From: Streptomyces sp. Act143
Lineage (GTDB): Bacteria; Actinomycetota; Actinomycetes; Streptomycetales; Streptomycetaceae
Length of the DNA stretch: 64,000 nucleotides
Assembly (NCBI RefSeq): GCF_003143935.1
Contig: NZ_QFRX01000001.1
Location: forward strand, 8,580,243-8,644,242
Direction: 5' to 3'
This document shows, piece after piece, positions 40,506 to 49,261 of this stretch. The notes under the pieces were generated by a model. It was not told where the DNA came from and made no database searches. It saw nothing but the letters and a program-made list of their open reading frames with translations. Numbering within the stretch: the stretch's first letter is position 1; each line of letters opens with the position of its first letter. The translations under genes and the position numbers were made by a program.

Positions 40506-41228
40506 ATGTCTGATGCTGAGCAGCCCACCGCTGCCGAGGTACGCGCCGCCGCCGAGGCGGTCAAGACCGCGCTCGACCGCCACCTGGCGGCGGTCGAACG
40601 CCGGTCGGGGGAGGACGACCAGGCCGTCTACGAGGCGTTCAACGAACTCGCCGCGGCCGCCGAGGCGTACGACGAGCTGCTCTACGACCGTTACGACGAA
40701 GTCACGCCCTTCGAGATCCCCGGCGCGGAGGAACTGCCGCCGTACGCGGGTCCCGAGGAACCGAACGCGCTGAGCGTGCTGATCCGCCGTGACTACGCGG
40801 TCGCGGAGCCGCAGCGGCTGCTGGCACAGGCCCAGCGCATCGAGTCCGCTGACTCCGACGCCGGGCCCTCCGGCGAGGGGGCCTCCGGCACGGTGCACGG
40901 GGCGCTGGGCCTGCTCTTCGGTGAGTACGAGCCGGACGAGATCGCCTCGCGGCACAAGGAGTTCGGCCTGGAGGAGGGCGACTCCACGCTGTGGGTGACC
41001 GCGGCGGAGGAACCGGCCGAGCCGGGCGAATGGCTGGACGCGCCCTTCGACGGGGTCGATCCGCAGCAGGTGGTGTGCCGGTTCGATGTGAGCGCGGTCT
41101 TCGACGACGAACTTGATGACGAGGTCGACGACGAGGGTGACGACGTCGACGAGATCGACGAGATCGACGAGGGCGACGACGTCGATGACGAGCTGGACGA
41201 CCTGGAACCGCTGGACGCGGAACGCTAG
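40506..41228 (+). CDS. Acidic hypothetical protein with Asp/Glu-repeat tail
   Basis: A 240-residue, strongly acidic, soluble protein. The N-terminal half is helical (EVRAAAEAVKTALDRHLAAVERR, NELAAAAEAYDELLYDRYDE). The middle contains a folded alpha/beta-looking part (ALSVLIRRDYAVAEPQRLLAQ, DSTLWVTAAEEPAEPGEWLD, VVCRFDVSAVF). The final 35 residues are nearly all Asp, Glu, Val and Ile in irregular repeats (DEIDEIDEGDDVDDELDD). The tail DNA shows GACGA tandem motifs, so it probably varies between strains. The ATG at 40506 replaces longer upstream starts that overlap the divergent gene. No family is recognised. Confidence 0.75.
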   Translation: MSDAEQPTAAEVRAAAEAVKTALDRHLAAVERRSGEDDQAVYEAFNELAAAAEAYDELLYDRYDEVTPFEIPGAEELPPYAGPEEPNALSVLIRRDYAVAEPQRLLAQAQRIESADSDAGPSGEGASGTVHGALGLLFGEYEPDEIASRHKEFGLEEGDSTLWVTAAEEPAEPGEWLDAPFDGVDPQQVVCRFDVSAVFDDELDDEVDDEGDDVDEIDEIDEGDDVDDELDDLEPLDAER

Positions 41229-41247
41229 CGCCGGCCTCCAGCCGGAA

Positions 41248-41288
41248 CGGCGGCGGTCATGGGGATTGCTCCTCCGTGACCGCCGCCG
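41248..41288. terminator. Hairpin between convergent genes
   Basis: CGGCGGCGGTCA and its complement form a 12-bp stem around a 17-nt loop, 20 bp after the acidic-protein stop. Confidence 0.7.
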
Positions 41289-41372
41289 GTTTGTGCACGG
41301 ATGCGCCGTGCGCCTCCGGTGACTGCGGGGCGGCGGGGGCCGGTCGCGCGGCTTCCCGCACGCTCCGGGGGG

Positions 41373-43595
41373 TCAGCCCGACGTCGGCTGCGCGGCGAGC
41401 AGCACCGGAAGCCGGGTCGTACGCGGCTTCGCCTCGATCTCTGCCACTGCCCTCGGCAGGGCTTGGTCCGCGCCGTGGACCACCGACAGGTGGCGGGAGG
41501 CCCTGCCGAACGCCGTGTACACCCAGGGGCGGCTCAGAGCCTGGGTGGCGTCGCCCGGCAGGACCACGACCACGGCCGGCCAGCGTCCGGCCGCCGCCTG
41601 GTGAGCGGTCAGGGCCCAGCCATGGCGCACGGACTGCTCCACCCGCTCCTTCGGTACGACGACGTCCTCACCGGCGCAGGACAGGTGCAGGCCCTCGGCG
41701 TCCGCCTTCACCACGCGGCCGGGCAGGACGCGGCCCGGCGTGGGGGAGTAGGCGACACGGTCGCCGGGATCGAAACCGCCGAAGCGGCCCGGGCCCGGGT
41801 TGAGGCGCTCCTTCAGGGCCGCGTTGAGGACGCGGGTGCCCGCCGCCCCGCCGTGCCCCGGGGTGATGACCTGGGTGTCCTCGGCCGGGACGCCGATCGC
41901 CCGCGGCACCGAGTCGGCGACGAGCTGCACGGTCCGGTGCACCGCCTCGCCCGCGTCCCGCACCGGCACGATCACGACCTCCTTGCCGGGGGCCTCGACC
42001 TGGTTCAGCTCGCCGATGCCGATACCTGAGACCAGCTCGCCCAGCGGCCCGGGGTCGGGTCGCCGGGAGGCGACCTGGGGGCAGACGCGCGCGGCCAGCA
42101 GATCGGCGAACACCCGCCCCGGGCCCGCCGACCAGAGCACACCCGGGTCACCGGCCAGCACCAGCCGCGCCCCGTCGGGCAGGGACTCCACGAGCAGCGC
42201 CGCCGTCTCCACGTCCAGCTGGGGGGCGTCGACGACGAGCAGGAGATCCAGGTCGAGGGCGCCCTCGGCGTCCCGGCCGGGGCCCTCGGCGCCGGAGAGC
42301 AGGCCGCCGACCGTGGTCACGGTGGTCGCCCCGGACGCCAGGGCCGCGAAGCGGTCGCGCCCGAGGGGGCCGTGGGCCGTCGCCCAGACGCGCAGGCCGA
42401 GTTGCTCCGCCGCGTGCAGCAGTGCCGCCGGTTCCGCCAGGGACGCCTCGCCGCCCGTGTGGAGTACCAGGCCGTGGCCCGCGACCGCGCGGATCAGCTC
42501 ACCGGCCGACGCCGGTGCGGAGCCCGCCGCGCGCTCCCACTCCTCGACCGACCCGTCCTGCTTCGGCGCCGAGTTGATGAGGCGGGCCAGCCCGTCGGCG
42601 AGGCTCTCCTCGGCCAGTGCGTACCGCTCCAGGCCGACCAGGACCCGGACCGGGCGCTCCTCGTCCTCGTCCTCGGGCTCCGGGGCCCGCGGGTCGAGGG
42701 CGTCCTGGAAGACCAGGGCCTCGCCCTCCGCGAGGGTGCTCTGCACGGCCGCGTCGGCGTCCGGCACGCCCTGCTTGCCCAGCGCGGCGGTGAGCGTGGG
42801 CAGTTCGAGCGCCGTGTGCCCGGCCGGGGCGGCCTGCTCCAGGAGCCAGACGGTGACGGCACGGCCCCGGCGCTCGTCGTCCGGGCCGCACTCCGCGCCG
42901 AGCAGTGCCCGCGCGAAGCCGTCGGCCTGCTCCGGCCGCACCCCGCCGACCCGCAGCAACTGCCAGGGATCGGCCCGCAGCCGCTCGGCCGCGCCCTCGC
43001 CGAGAGCGGCGGCGACCTGCGGGACGAGGGCCTCGGGGGCGCCGCCCTCGGCCAGGACGGCACGCACGGACTCGACGGCCTCCGCGGCCGGGGCCGCGGG
43101 CCCGGCCGGGGAGACGGGCCGGGGACGCGGCACGGGTTCCGGCGCGGGCCTACGCGGTGCCGGGGGCTCGCTGAAAACCGCCGCCACCGGCTTGGCCCCG
43201 CTCTCGACCGCCCGCACGGCCGCGAGCAGATCGGCCGCCTTGCCGCTGAGCTTGGCCCCGCTCTCGACGGGCCCCTGCTTCTCGGCCTTCCGCCGCGCGA
43301 TCCGCTCCCGCTCGACCTTCTGCGCCGCGAGCTCGGCGGCGGCCTCGGACACCTGGGCAGCGGCCTCGCCCTCGGTGCCGGCGGCCTCGGCGGCAGGTTC
43401 CTCCGGGGTTTCCGCGTCGGCGGCCTCGGCAGCTTCCTCCGCGGTCTCCGCGCCGGCGGCCTCGGTGACGGCCTCCCCCGTGGTCTCCGCGGCGCCGCTC
43501 TCGGCGGCGGCCTGTCCGGTCGCCGCCGAGGCGTCCTCCCCGGTCGGTGCCTCCTCCGGCTCGGTCTCCTCCGTGGGCCCCGGCTCCGTGCTCAC
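41373..43595 (-). CDS. RecD2-like helicase-fold protein with degenerate ATPase motifs
   Basis: A 740-residue protein whose second half follows the RecD2/TraA helicase plan. The Walker motifs, however, are lost. Where RecD2 has GGPGTGKTT, this protein has LVLHTGGEASLAEPAALLHA (about residues 376-395). Where RecD2 has IVDEASM, it has LLLVVDAPQLDVETAALLVESLP (about 450-475), DE having become DA. Later parts stay recognisable: GARLVLAGDPGVLWSAGPGRVFADLL, GGFDPGDRVAYSPTP (SH3-like) and WALTAHQAAAGRWPAVVVVLP for motif V. The first about 105 residues are a low-complexity Ala/Glu stretch, followed by a helix-hairpin-helix-like part. It presumably binds DNA without unwinding it. It overlaps the aldo/keto reductase gene by 4 bp. 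Confidence 0.85.
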   Translation of the reverse strand: MSTEPGPTEETEPEEAPTGEDASAATGQAAAESGAAETTGEAVTEAAGAETAEEAAEAADAETPEEPAAEAAGTEGEAAAQVSEAAAELAAQKVERERIARRKAEKQGPVESGAKLSGKAADLLAAVRAVESGAKPVAAVFSEPPAPRRPAPEPVPRPRPVSPAGPAAPAAEAVESVRAVLAEGGAPEALVPQVAAALGEGAAERLRADPWQLLRVGGVRPEQADGFARALLGAECGPDDERRGRAVTVWLLEQAAPAGHTALELPTLTAALGKQGVPDADAAVQSTLAEGEALVFQDALDPRAPEPEDEDEERPVRVLVGLERYALAEESLADGLARLINSAPKQDGSVEEWERAAGSAPASAGELIRAVAGHGLVLHTGGEASLAEPAALLHAAEQLGLRVWATAHGPLGRDRFAALASGATTVTTVGGLLSGAEGPGRDAEGALDLDLLLVVDAPQLDVETAALLVESLPDGARLVLAGDPGVLWSAGPGRVFADLLAARVCPQVASRRPDPGPLGELVSGIGIGELNQVEAPGKEVVIVPVRDAGEAVHRTVQLVADSVPRAIGVPAEDTQVITPGHGGAAGTRVLNAALKERLNPGPGRFGGFDPGDRVAYSPTPGRVLPGRVVKADAEGLHLSCAGEDVVVPKERVEQSVRHGWALTAHQAAAGRWPAVVVVLPGDATQALSRPWVYTAFGRASRHLSVVHGADQALPRAVAEIEAKPRTTRLPVLLAAQPTSG

Positions 43596-44590
43596 AGCGT
43601 GCTCCAGTCGTGATCGGGATAGCGGTGCACGGGCGCCGACACGTCGTCGAGCGCCCGGCAGATCTCGTCAGGAAGACTAAGGGCCTCCACTGACAATGCC
43701 GCCGTGAGCTGCTGCGCGTTGCGCGCGCCGACGATCGGGGCGGTCACCCCGGGCCGGTCGCGGACCCAGGCGAGGGCCACCTGGAGCGGGGTCACGGCGA
43801 GCCCGTCGGCCGCGGTCTGCACGGCGTCCACGATGCGGCTCGCCGTGTCGTCGAGGTAGGGCGCGACGAACGGCGCCAGATGTTCGGAGGCGCCCCGGGA
43901 GTCGGCGGGCGTGGCGTCCCCCCGGTACTTGCCGGTCAGCACGCCCCGGCCGAGCGGGGAAGACGGCAGCAGGCCGATGCCCAGGTCCAGCGCGGCCGGC
44001 AGCACCTCGCGCTCCACGCCCCGCTGGAGCAGCGAGTACTCCAGCTGCGTGGCCGCCAGCCGGGTCCGGGTGCCCGGTGCCGCCAGCTGCCAGGTCGCGG
44101 CCTTGGCGAGCTGCCAGCCGCAGAAGTTGGAGACGGCGGCGTAGCGCGCGCGTCCGCTGCTGACCGCCAGGTCGAGCGCCTGGAGCGTCTCCTCCAGCGG
44201 GGTCTCCGGGTCGTAGGCGTGGACGTGCCACACGTCGACGTGGTCCGTGCCGAGGCGGGTGAGGGAGGCGTCCAGCGCGGAGAGCAGGTGGCCGCGCGAG
44301 CCGTCGAAGCGGCGGTCCGGGTCCGGCACGCTGCCCGCCTTGGTCGAGATCACCAGGTCCCGGCGCGGGACCAGCCCGTCTATGAGACGTCCGAGCAGAT
44401 ACTCGGCCTCCCCGTCGCCGTACACGTCCGCCGTGTCGACGAGGCTGCCGCCCGCTTCCCAGAACGTCTTCAAGAGGTCCGCGGCGTCGTGCTCGTCGGT
44501 GTCCCTGCCCCACGTGAGAGTGCCGAGTCCGATACGGGACACGCGCAGGCCGGTGCGGCCGAGATGCCTCTGCTCCATGAGCGCCGACAT
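43592..44590 (-). CDS. Aldo/keto reductase
   Basis: A 332-residue NADPH-dependent aldo/keto reductase with the (beta/alpha)8 plan. The catalytic tetrad can be placed: Asp and Tyr in LVDTADVYGDGEAEYLLG, Lys in LVISTKAG and His in VDVWHVHAYD. The cofactor region is PIVGARNAQQL. It reduces carbonyls to alcohols; the substrate is unknown. The start at 44590 (MSALMEQ) or 44578 (MEQRHLG) is undecided because no clear ribosome-binding site precedes either. The stop overlaps the GTG of the RecD2-like gene (GTGA), so the pair is co-translated for an unknown reason. Confidence 0.9.
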   Translation of the reverse strand: MSALMEQRHLGRTGLRVSRIGLGTLTWGRDTDEHDAADLLKTFWEAGGSLVDTADVYGDGEAEYLLGRLIDGLVPRRDLVISTKAGSVPDPDRRFDGSRGHLLSALDASLTRLGTDHVDVWHVHAYDPETPLEETLQALDLAVSSGRARYAAVSNFCGWQLAKAATWQLAAPGTRTRLAATQLEYSLLQRGVEREVLPAALDLGIGLLPSSPLGRGVLTGKYRGDATPADSRGASEHLAPFVAPYLDDTASRIVDAVQTAADGLAVTPLQVALAWVRDRPGVTAPIVGARNAQQLTAALSVEALSLPDEICRALDDVSAPVHRYPDHDWSTL

Positions 44591-44728
44591 TACTGGCCTG
44601 AACCAGTGGTGTGGGGGCCTGTGGACGACCAGTTTTCCTGATCGTCACGGCCACCTGTGTGGGCCGCGGAACACGACCGCGACCTGCCCCGATCCGCACC
44701 CCCGCGCTAAGGTCGGCGCACAAGGACG

Positions 44729-44742
44729 TTACTGATCGGTAA
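44729..44742. promoter_or_regulatory. Palindromic operator candidate TTACTGATCGGTAA
   Basis: A 14-bp palindrome with one mismatched pair lies 12 bp before the LLM oxidoreductase ATG at 44755, close to or within the ribosome-binding region. TetR-type repressors use such sites. No regulator gene lies adjacent. Confidence 0.45.
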
Positions 44743-44754
44743 GGGGAATCCGCC

Positions 44755-45810
44755 ATGCAGCTCGGGATCAACCTCGGCTACTGGGGCGCCGGAATGGACG
44801 CGGACAATCTCGCCGTCGCCCAGGAGGCCGACCGGCTCGGGTACGCCGTGTGCTGGGCCGCCGAGGCCTACGGGTCGGACGCGGCGACGGTGCTCAGCTG
44901 GGTCGCGGCGCAGACCGAGCGCATCGACGTGGGCTCCGCCATCTTCCAGATCCCGGCCCGCCAGCCGGCCATGACCGCGATGACCGCCGCGACCCTCGAC
45001 TCGCTCTCCGGCGGCCGCTTCCGCCTCGGCCTCGGCGTCTCCGGGCCGCAGGTCTCCGAGGGCTGGTACGGCGTCAAGTTCGACAAACCACTGGCACGCA
45101 CGCGTGAGTACGTCGAGATCGTGCGCAAGGCCATGACGCGCGAGCGGCTGTCGTACGACGGCGCGCACTGGACGCTGCCCCTGCCCGGCGGCCCCGGCAA
45201 GCCCCTCAAGCTGACCGTGCACCCCGAGCGCGAGCACATCCCGCTCTACATCGCCGCGATCGGCCCGAAGAACCTGGAGCAGACCGGTGAGATCGCCGAC
45301 GGCGCGCTGCTGATCTTCCCCTCCGCCGCGCACCTGGAGGAGACCACGATCAAGCACCTGCGGGCCGGGCGCGAGAAGGCCGGGAAGACGCTCGAAGGGT
45401 TCGACGTCCACCCGACGCTGCCGCTCGCGGTGGGCGAGGACAAGGACGTGGCCACGCTCGCCGACACCTTCCGCCCCTACACCGCCCTCTACGTCGGCGG
45501 CATGGGCAGCGCCAAGCAGAACTTCTACAACCAGCTCGCCCAGCGGATGGGCTTCGAGGCGGCTGCCGCCGAGGTCCAGGAGAAGTACCTCGCGGGCGAC
45601 AAGCAGGGCGCCGCCGCCGCGATCCCGCACGAGCTGATCGACCAGACGACGCTGCTGGGCTCCGTCGACCGCATCGCGGACCGGATGAAGGAGTACGCGG
45701 CGGCCGGTGTCACCTCGCTGAGCCTGGCTCCCGCGGGCTTCACGCTCGACGAGCGGATCGCCTCGCTCCGCGCCGGCGCCGAGGCCCTGGAGCGGGCCGG
45801 GCTCGCGTAA
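44755..45810 (+). CDS. LLM-class, probably F420-dependent, oxidoreductase
   Basis: A 351-residue luciferase-like monooxygenase-fold protein of the F420-dependent type. The N-terminus MQLGINLGYWGAG, then EEADRLGYAVCWAAEAYGSDAATVLSWVAAQTERIDVGSAI, PARQPAMTAMTAATLDSLSGGRFRLGLGVSG and RPYTALYVGGMGS follow the family plan, in which strand 1 and the SGGRF loop bind the deazaflavin. Such enzymes oxidise or reduce alcohols, enones or secondary metabolites with F420. The ribosome-binding site AAGGGG is 6 bp from the ATG. A palindrome overlaps the leader. It is monocistronic, closed by a hairpin. Confidence 0.92.
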   Translation: MQLGINLGYWGAGMDADNLAVAQEADRLGYAVCWAAEAYGSDAATVLSWVAAQTERIDVGSAIFQIPARQPAMTAMTAATLDSLSGGRFRLGLGVSGPQVSEGWYGVKFDKPLARTREYVEIVRKAMTRERLSYDGAHWTLPLPGGPGKPLKLTVHPEREHIPLYIAAIGPKNLEQTGEIADGALLIFPSAAHLEETTIKHLRAGREKAGKTLEGFDVHPTLPLAVGEDKDVATLADTFRPYTALYVGGMGSAKQNFYNQLAQRMGFEAAAAEVQEKYLAGDKQGAAAAIPHELIDQTTLLGSVDRIADRMKEYAAAGVTSLSLAPAGFTLDERIASLRAGAEALERAGLA

Positions 45811-45840
45811 CACGCCCGTCGGGAGCGCCGGAGGTTTCTG

Positions 45841-45881
45841 CGGCCGTGGTGGGGGCTCGGGGGTCTTCCCCGCCACGGCCG
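45841..45881 (+). terminator. Hairpin after the LLM oxidoreductase
   Basis: CGGCCGTGGtGGGG pairs with CCCCgCCACGGCCG around a 13-nt loop, 30 bp past the stop. No T-tract. Confidence 0.65.
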
Positions 45882-45954
45882 TCACGCAGAACAACGCGCG
45901 CGGGCCCGCCGGGTTACGCCCCCGACGTGACCCCGTGGGTCCTCCTTTTGGCGG

Positions 45955-45971
45955 AGTTGTCCGACACAACT
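45955..45971. promoter_or_regulatory. Inverted repeat AGTTGT-CCGAC-ACAACT
   Basis: A perfect 6-bp inverted repeat with a 5-bp spacer lies 76 bp before the ferritin-like gene, in a relatively AT-rich stretch that probably contains its promoter. Operator candidate; the binding protein is unknown. Confidence 0.35.
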
Positions 45972-46046
45972 GTTGCAGCACCCCTCGCGCCGCATTTGAC
46001 TCGTTCTTTGCGGAATGCCGCGGAGTCCGGCAGAGAGGTGCCCACG

Positions 46047-46835
46047 ATGCTTTCGGCCAAGAGTCTGTTCACCGAGATCCTCGACAACGACGATTCCTTC
46101 CGCCTGTTCTGCTCCATCGCCGCCAGCGGGGAGTCGCAAGGAGGCTGGGAGAACGCCCGCATCGCCGCCCTGGTCCCGAAGGACGAGCGCGCACTCGCCC
46201 CCAAGATCACCCGGCACGGGGCTGACGAGGACAAACACGGCCGGATCTTCAACGCCCTGATGAAGAAGCGCGGTCTCGAACCCGTCCCCGTACCCCCGGA
46301 GACCGACTACACGATGCTCCTGGAGCGGAACGGCATCGGCCTCGCCCACGACAAGCTCAAGGCCGACCAGCCCCTGACCGTGCAGGACATCGTGACCTAC
46401 CTCGCGCACAGCAGGGTCACCGAACAGCGCGCCTCCGAGCAGATGGAGCTGCTGCGCAAGCACTTCGCCGACCATCCCGACCTCGGCCGGGCCGTGAGGA
46501 TGATCTCCAACGACGAGGACAACCACCTCGCCTACTGCCACGAGGAACTGCTGCGCTTCGCGTACGCCGGCCACGGCCGGGACATCCAGCGCATCCTCCG
46601 GGAGTGCGCGCTCGCCGAGATCCGCGTCTACCGGGACGTCAGCCTCGCCGTCATGGCCCACATGGGCCGCATCCTGGGCTGGCCGCGGGCCAGGTCCGCG
46701 GTCCTCGCGGCGGGCATCCACGCGGTGTACGCCTACGAACGCGCCGCGGGCTGGCGCCGCATGGTGTCCCTGAAGATGCCCGAACGCCGCGACGCACTCG
46801 GCGGCCCCGCCACCGCCGCCCCCGAGTTCGCCTGA
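46047..46835 (+). CDS. Ferritin-like di-iron domain protein
   Basis: A 262-residue four-helix-bundle protein. The di-iron ligands are visible as two E/D-x-x-H helices: THHGADEDKH-like sequence at RHGADEDKHGRIF (about residue 60) and ISNDEDNHLAYCHEELL (about 152), with additional glutamates in GGWENARIAAL and RVTEQRASEQM. This is the pattern of ferritin-like proteins that oxidise iron or organic substrates or scavenge peroxide. The start at 46047 has AGAGAGG upstream. It converges with corA after an 18-bp gap. The precise role is not known. Confidence 0.85.
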   Translation: MLSAKSLFTEILDNDDSFRLFCSIAASGESQGGWENARIAALVPKDERALAPKITRHGADEDKHGRIFNALMKKRGLEPVPVPPETDYTMLLERNGIGLAHDKLKADQPLTVQDIVTYLAHSRVTEQRASEQMELLRKHFADHPDLGRAVRMISNDEDNHLAYCHEELLRFAYAGHGRDIQRILRECALAEIRVYRDVSLAVMAHMGRILGWPRARSAVLAAGIHAVYAYERAAGWRRMVSLKMPERRDALGGPATAAPEFA

Positions 46836-46853
46836 GCCGCGGGACGGCCCGGC

Positions 46854-47852
46854 CTACAGCCAGCCCCGGCGCTTGAACGTCCGGTACAGCAGCACCTCCA
46901 GCACGGCCATCAGCGCGATCACCGCCGGATACGACCACACCCAGTGCAGCTCCGGCATGTGGTCGAAGTTCATGCCGTAGATCCCCGCGATCATCGTGGG
47001 GATCGCGGCCATGGCCGCCCACGCGGAGATCTTCCGCATGTCGTCGTTCTGCCGGACGCTCATCTGCGCCAGATGCGCCGACAGGATGTCCGACACCAGC
47101 CGGTCCAGCCCCTCCACGGACTCGTTCACGCGCGTGAGGTGGTCGTTGACGTCCCGGAAGAAGGGGCGCGCCTTCTCGCTGACGAAGGGCACCGCGCCGC
47201 CGAACTGGCCGATTCCCGCCAGCCGGGTCAGCGGCAGCGCGAGCGGGCCGGTGGCCCGGCGGAACTCCAGGATCTGCCGCTTGAAGGTGTAGATCCGCGA
47301 CGCGGTGTTGCGCGAGCCGCCGCCCCCGTCCGGCGAGAACACCTCCGCCTCCAGCTCCTCCAGGTCCGTCTGGAGCTCGGTCGCCACCTCCACGTAGTGG
47401 TCGACCACGGCGTCCGAGACCGCGTACAGCACCGCCGTCGGGCCCTTGTGGAGCATCTCCGGCTCCTGCTCCAGACGCCGCCGCACGGCCTTCAGCGGGG
47501 CGCCCTCGCCGTGCCGGACGGTCACCACGAAGGAGTCGCCGAGGAACAGCATGACCTCGCCGGTGGAGACCCGGTCGCTCCTCGGCTCGTACACCACCGG
47601 CTTCAGGACGAGGAACAGCGAGTCGTCGTAGACCTCCAGCTTCGGCCGCTGATGGGCCTTCAGGGCGTCCTCCACCGCCAGCGGGTGCAGCCCGAACTCC
47701 TGGGTGACGAGGCCGAACTCGCGCTCCGACGGCTCGTGCAGCCCGATCCAGACGAACCCGCCCGCCGCCCGCGCCTCCTCCAGGGCGGCGGAGAGGTCGT
47801 CGGGGCCCTCGGTGCGGTGTCCGTCGCGGTAGACGGCGCAGTCCACGATCAC
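46854..47852 (-). CDS. corA: CorA-family magnesium/cobalt channel
   Basis: A 332-residue CorA-type channel. An N-terminal alpha/beta cytoplasmic domain includes FVWIGLHEPSEREFGLVTQEFGLHPLAVEDAL. A long coiled-coil helix leads to TM1 (MAAIPTMIAGI) with the signature YGMNFDHMPE and to TM2 (YPAVIALMAVLEVLLYRTF), ending in a basic tail. The GMN motif is the selectivity loop of the pentamer. The start GTG 47852 (MIVDCAVYRDG) is supported by GGGAGAA 8 bp upstream; the longer frame to 47888 has no such site. It is divergent from the mycothiol-operon phosphatase with a 62-bp gap. Confidence 0.93.
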   Translation of the reverse strand: MIVDCAVYRDGHRTEGPDDLSAALEEARAAGGFVWIGLHEPSEREFGLVTQEFGLHPLAVEDALKAHQRPKLEVYDDSLFLVLKPVVYEPRSDRVSTGEVMLFLGDSFVVTVRHGEGAPLKAVRRRLEQEPEMLHKGPTAVLYAVSDAVVDHYVEVATELQTDLEELEAEVFSPDGGGGSRNTASRIYTFKRQILEFRRATGPLALPLTRLAGIGQFGGAVPFVSEKARPFFRDVNDHLTRVNESVEGLDRLVSDILSAHLAQMSVRQNDDMRKISAWAAMAAIPTMIAGIYGMNFDHMPELHWVWSYPAVIALMAVLEVLLYRTFKRRGWL

Positions 47853-47914
47853 GGTGCGTATTCTCCCGTCGCCGGCCCGCCGGTGCACGCCCGCGTGCGC
47901 CTACCCTGGGCCGC

Positions 47915-48601
47915 ATGCCCACGCTGATCCTCGTCCGGCACGGACGATCCACCGCCAACACCGAGGGCCTGCTCGCCGGGTGGACGCCCGGTGTCGCCCT
48001 GGACGAGCGCGGCCGGGCGCAGGCCGCCGCGCTGCCGCAGCGGCTCGCGGAACTGCCCCTCGCCGAGATCGTCACCAGCCCCCTCCAGCGCTGCCAGGAG
48101 ACCCTCCAGCCTCTTCTGGACGCCCGCCCCGGACTGACCGCGCACACCGACGACCGCATCGGCGAGTGCCACTACGGCGACTGGTCCGGCCGCAAGCTCG
48201 CCGAGCTCGGGGACGAGCCCCTGATGCAGGTCGTCCAGGCCCACCCGTCCGCGGCCGCGTTCCCCGGCGGGGAGTCGATGCGGGCCATGCAGACCCGCGC
48301 CGCCGAGGCCGTACGGGAGTGGAACGCGCGCGTGGAGCGCGACCACGGCGCCGACGCCGTCTACCTCATGTGCTCGCACGGCGACATCATCAAGTCGCTG
48401 ATCGCGGATGCTCTCGGTCTTCATCTCGACCTCTTCCAACGGATCTCCGTCGAACCGTGTTCCATCACAGCGATCCGTTACACCCGTCTGCGCCCGTTCC
48501 TCGTACGTCTCGGCGACACCGGTGATTTCACGTCCCTCGTGCCGCGCGAGGCACCCGAGGGCGGCGACGCCCCGGTCGGGGGTGGTGCGGGCGCACCGTG
48601 A
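47915..48601 (+). CDS. Histidine phosphatase family protein (MSMEG_4193-type)
   Basis: A 228-residue protein of the histidine phosphatase superfamily. The catalytic motif LILVRHGRSTANTEG opens the protein, with the second histidine in YLMCSHGDIIKSL and acid donor Glu in RIGECHYGDWSG. The protein belongs to the phosphoglycerate-mutase-like subgroup that travels with DUF3090, SCO1664 and mshC in many actinobacteria. The substrate is unknown; a link to mycothiol or inositol metabolism is suggested only by the conserved neighbourhood. It is the first gene of the operon. Confidence 0.92.
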   Translation: MPTLILVRHGRSTANTEGLLAGWTPGVALDERGRAQAAALPQRLAELPLAEIVTSPLQRCQETLQPLLDARPGLTAHTDDRIGECHYGDWSGRKLAELGDEPLMQVVQAHPSAAAFPGGESMRAMQTRAAEAVREWNARVERDHGADAVYLMCSHGDIIKSLIADALGLHLDLFQRISVEPCSITAIRYTRLRPFLVRLGDTGDFTSLVPREAPEGGDAPVGGGAGAP

Positions 48602-48670
48602 TCGTCGGGCGCAGTAGGGTGAAGCGGTCGCAAGTGCGGCGCACCCATCCACGACTCCAGGAGACAGGAC

Positions 48671-49261
48671 GTGTCCCGTCAGGTGTTCCTCTACGACCCC
48701 CCGGACCGTTTCGTGGCCGGTACGGTCGGACTGCCCGGGCGCCGTACGTTCTTCCTCCAGGCCACCGCCGGCTCCCGGGTGACCAGCGTGGCCCTGGAGA
48801 AGACCCAGGTGGCCGCCCTCGCCGAGCGCATGGACGAGCTGCTGGACGAGGTGGTCCGGCGCAGCGGCGGCAACGCCTCCGTCCCGGCCGTGGCGCCCAC
48901 CGAGATCTCCGACACCGCCCCGCTGGACACCCCCGTCGAGGAGGAGTTCCGTGTCGGCACCATGGCGCTGGCCTGGGACGGTGAGGAACAGCGCATGATC
49001 GTCGAGGCGCAGGCCCTCGTCGAGCTCGACGCGGACTCCGAGGAGGACCTCGCCGAGGCCGAGGAACGGCTCCTCCAGGACGAGGAGAACGGCCCCCCGA
49101 TGCTGCGGGTCCGGCTCACCGGCGCGCAGGCGAGAGCCTTCGCCAAGCGGGCCCTGGACGTCGTCAACGCCGGGCGGCCGCCGTGCCCGCTGTGCAGCCT
49201 CCCGCTCGACCCGGAAGGACACGTATGTCCGCGCCAGAACGGATACCGCCGCGGAGCGTGA
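48671..49261 (+). CDS. DUF3090-family protein
   Basis: A 196-residue protein of the DUF3090 family, found next to mshC across actinobacteria. It starts SRQVFLYDPPDRFVAGTVGLPGRRTFFLQA, a family hallmark, continues with an acidic region (EEEFRVGTMALAWD, ELDADSEEDLAEAEERLLQD) and ends in a zinc-ribbon-like CPLCSLPLDPEGHVC. The GTG at 48671 has AGGAG 8 bp upstream. The 3' end overlaps the next gene by 37 bp in another frame, indicating tight coupling. No biochemical function is established. Confidence 0.93.
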   Translation: MSRQVFLYDPPDRFVAGTVGLPGRRTFFLQATAGSRVTSVALEKTQVAALAERMDELLDEVVRRSGGNASVPAVAPTEISDTAPLDTPVEEEFRVGTMALAWDGEEQRMIVEAQALVELDADSEEDLAEAEERLLQDEENGPPMLRVRLTGAQARAFAKRALDVVNAGRPPCPLCSLPLDPEGHVCPRQNGYRRGA

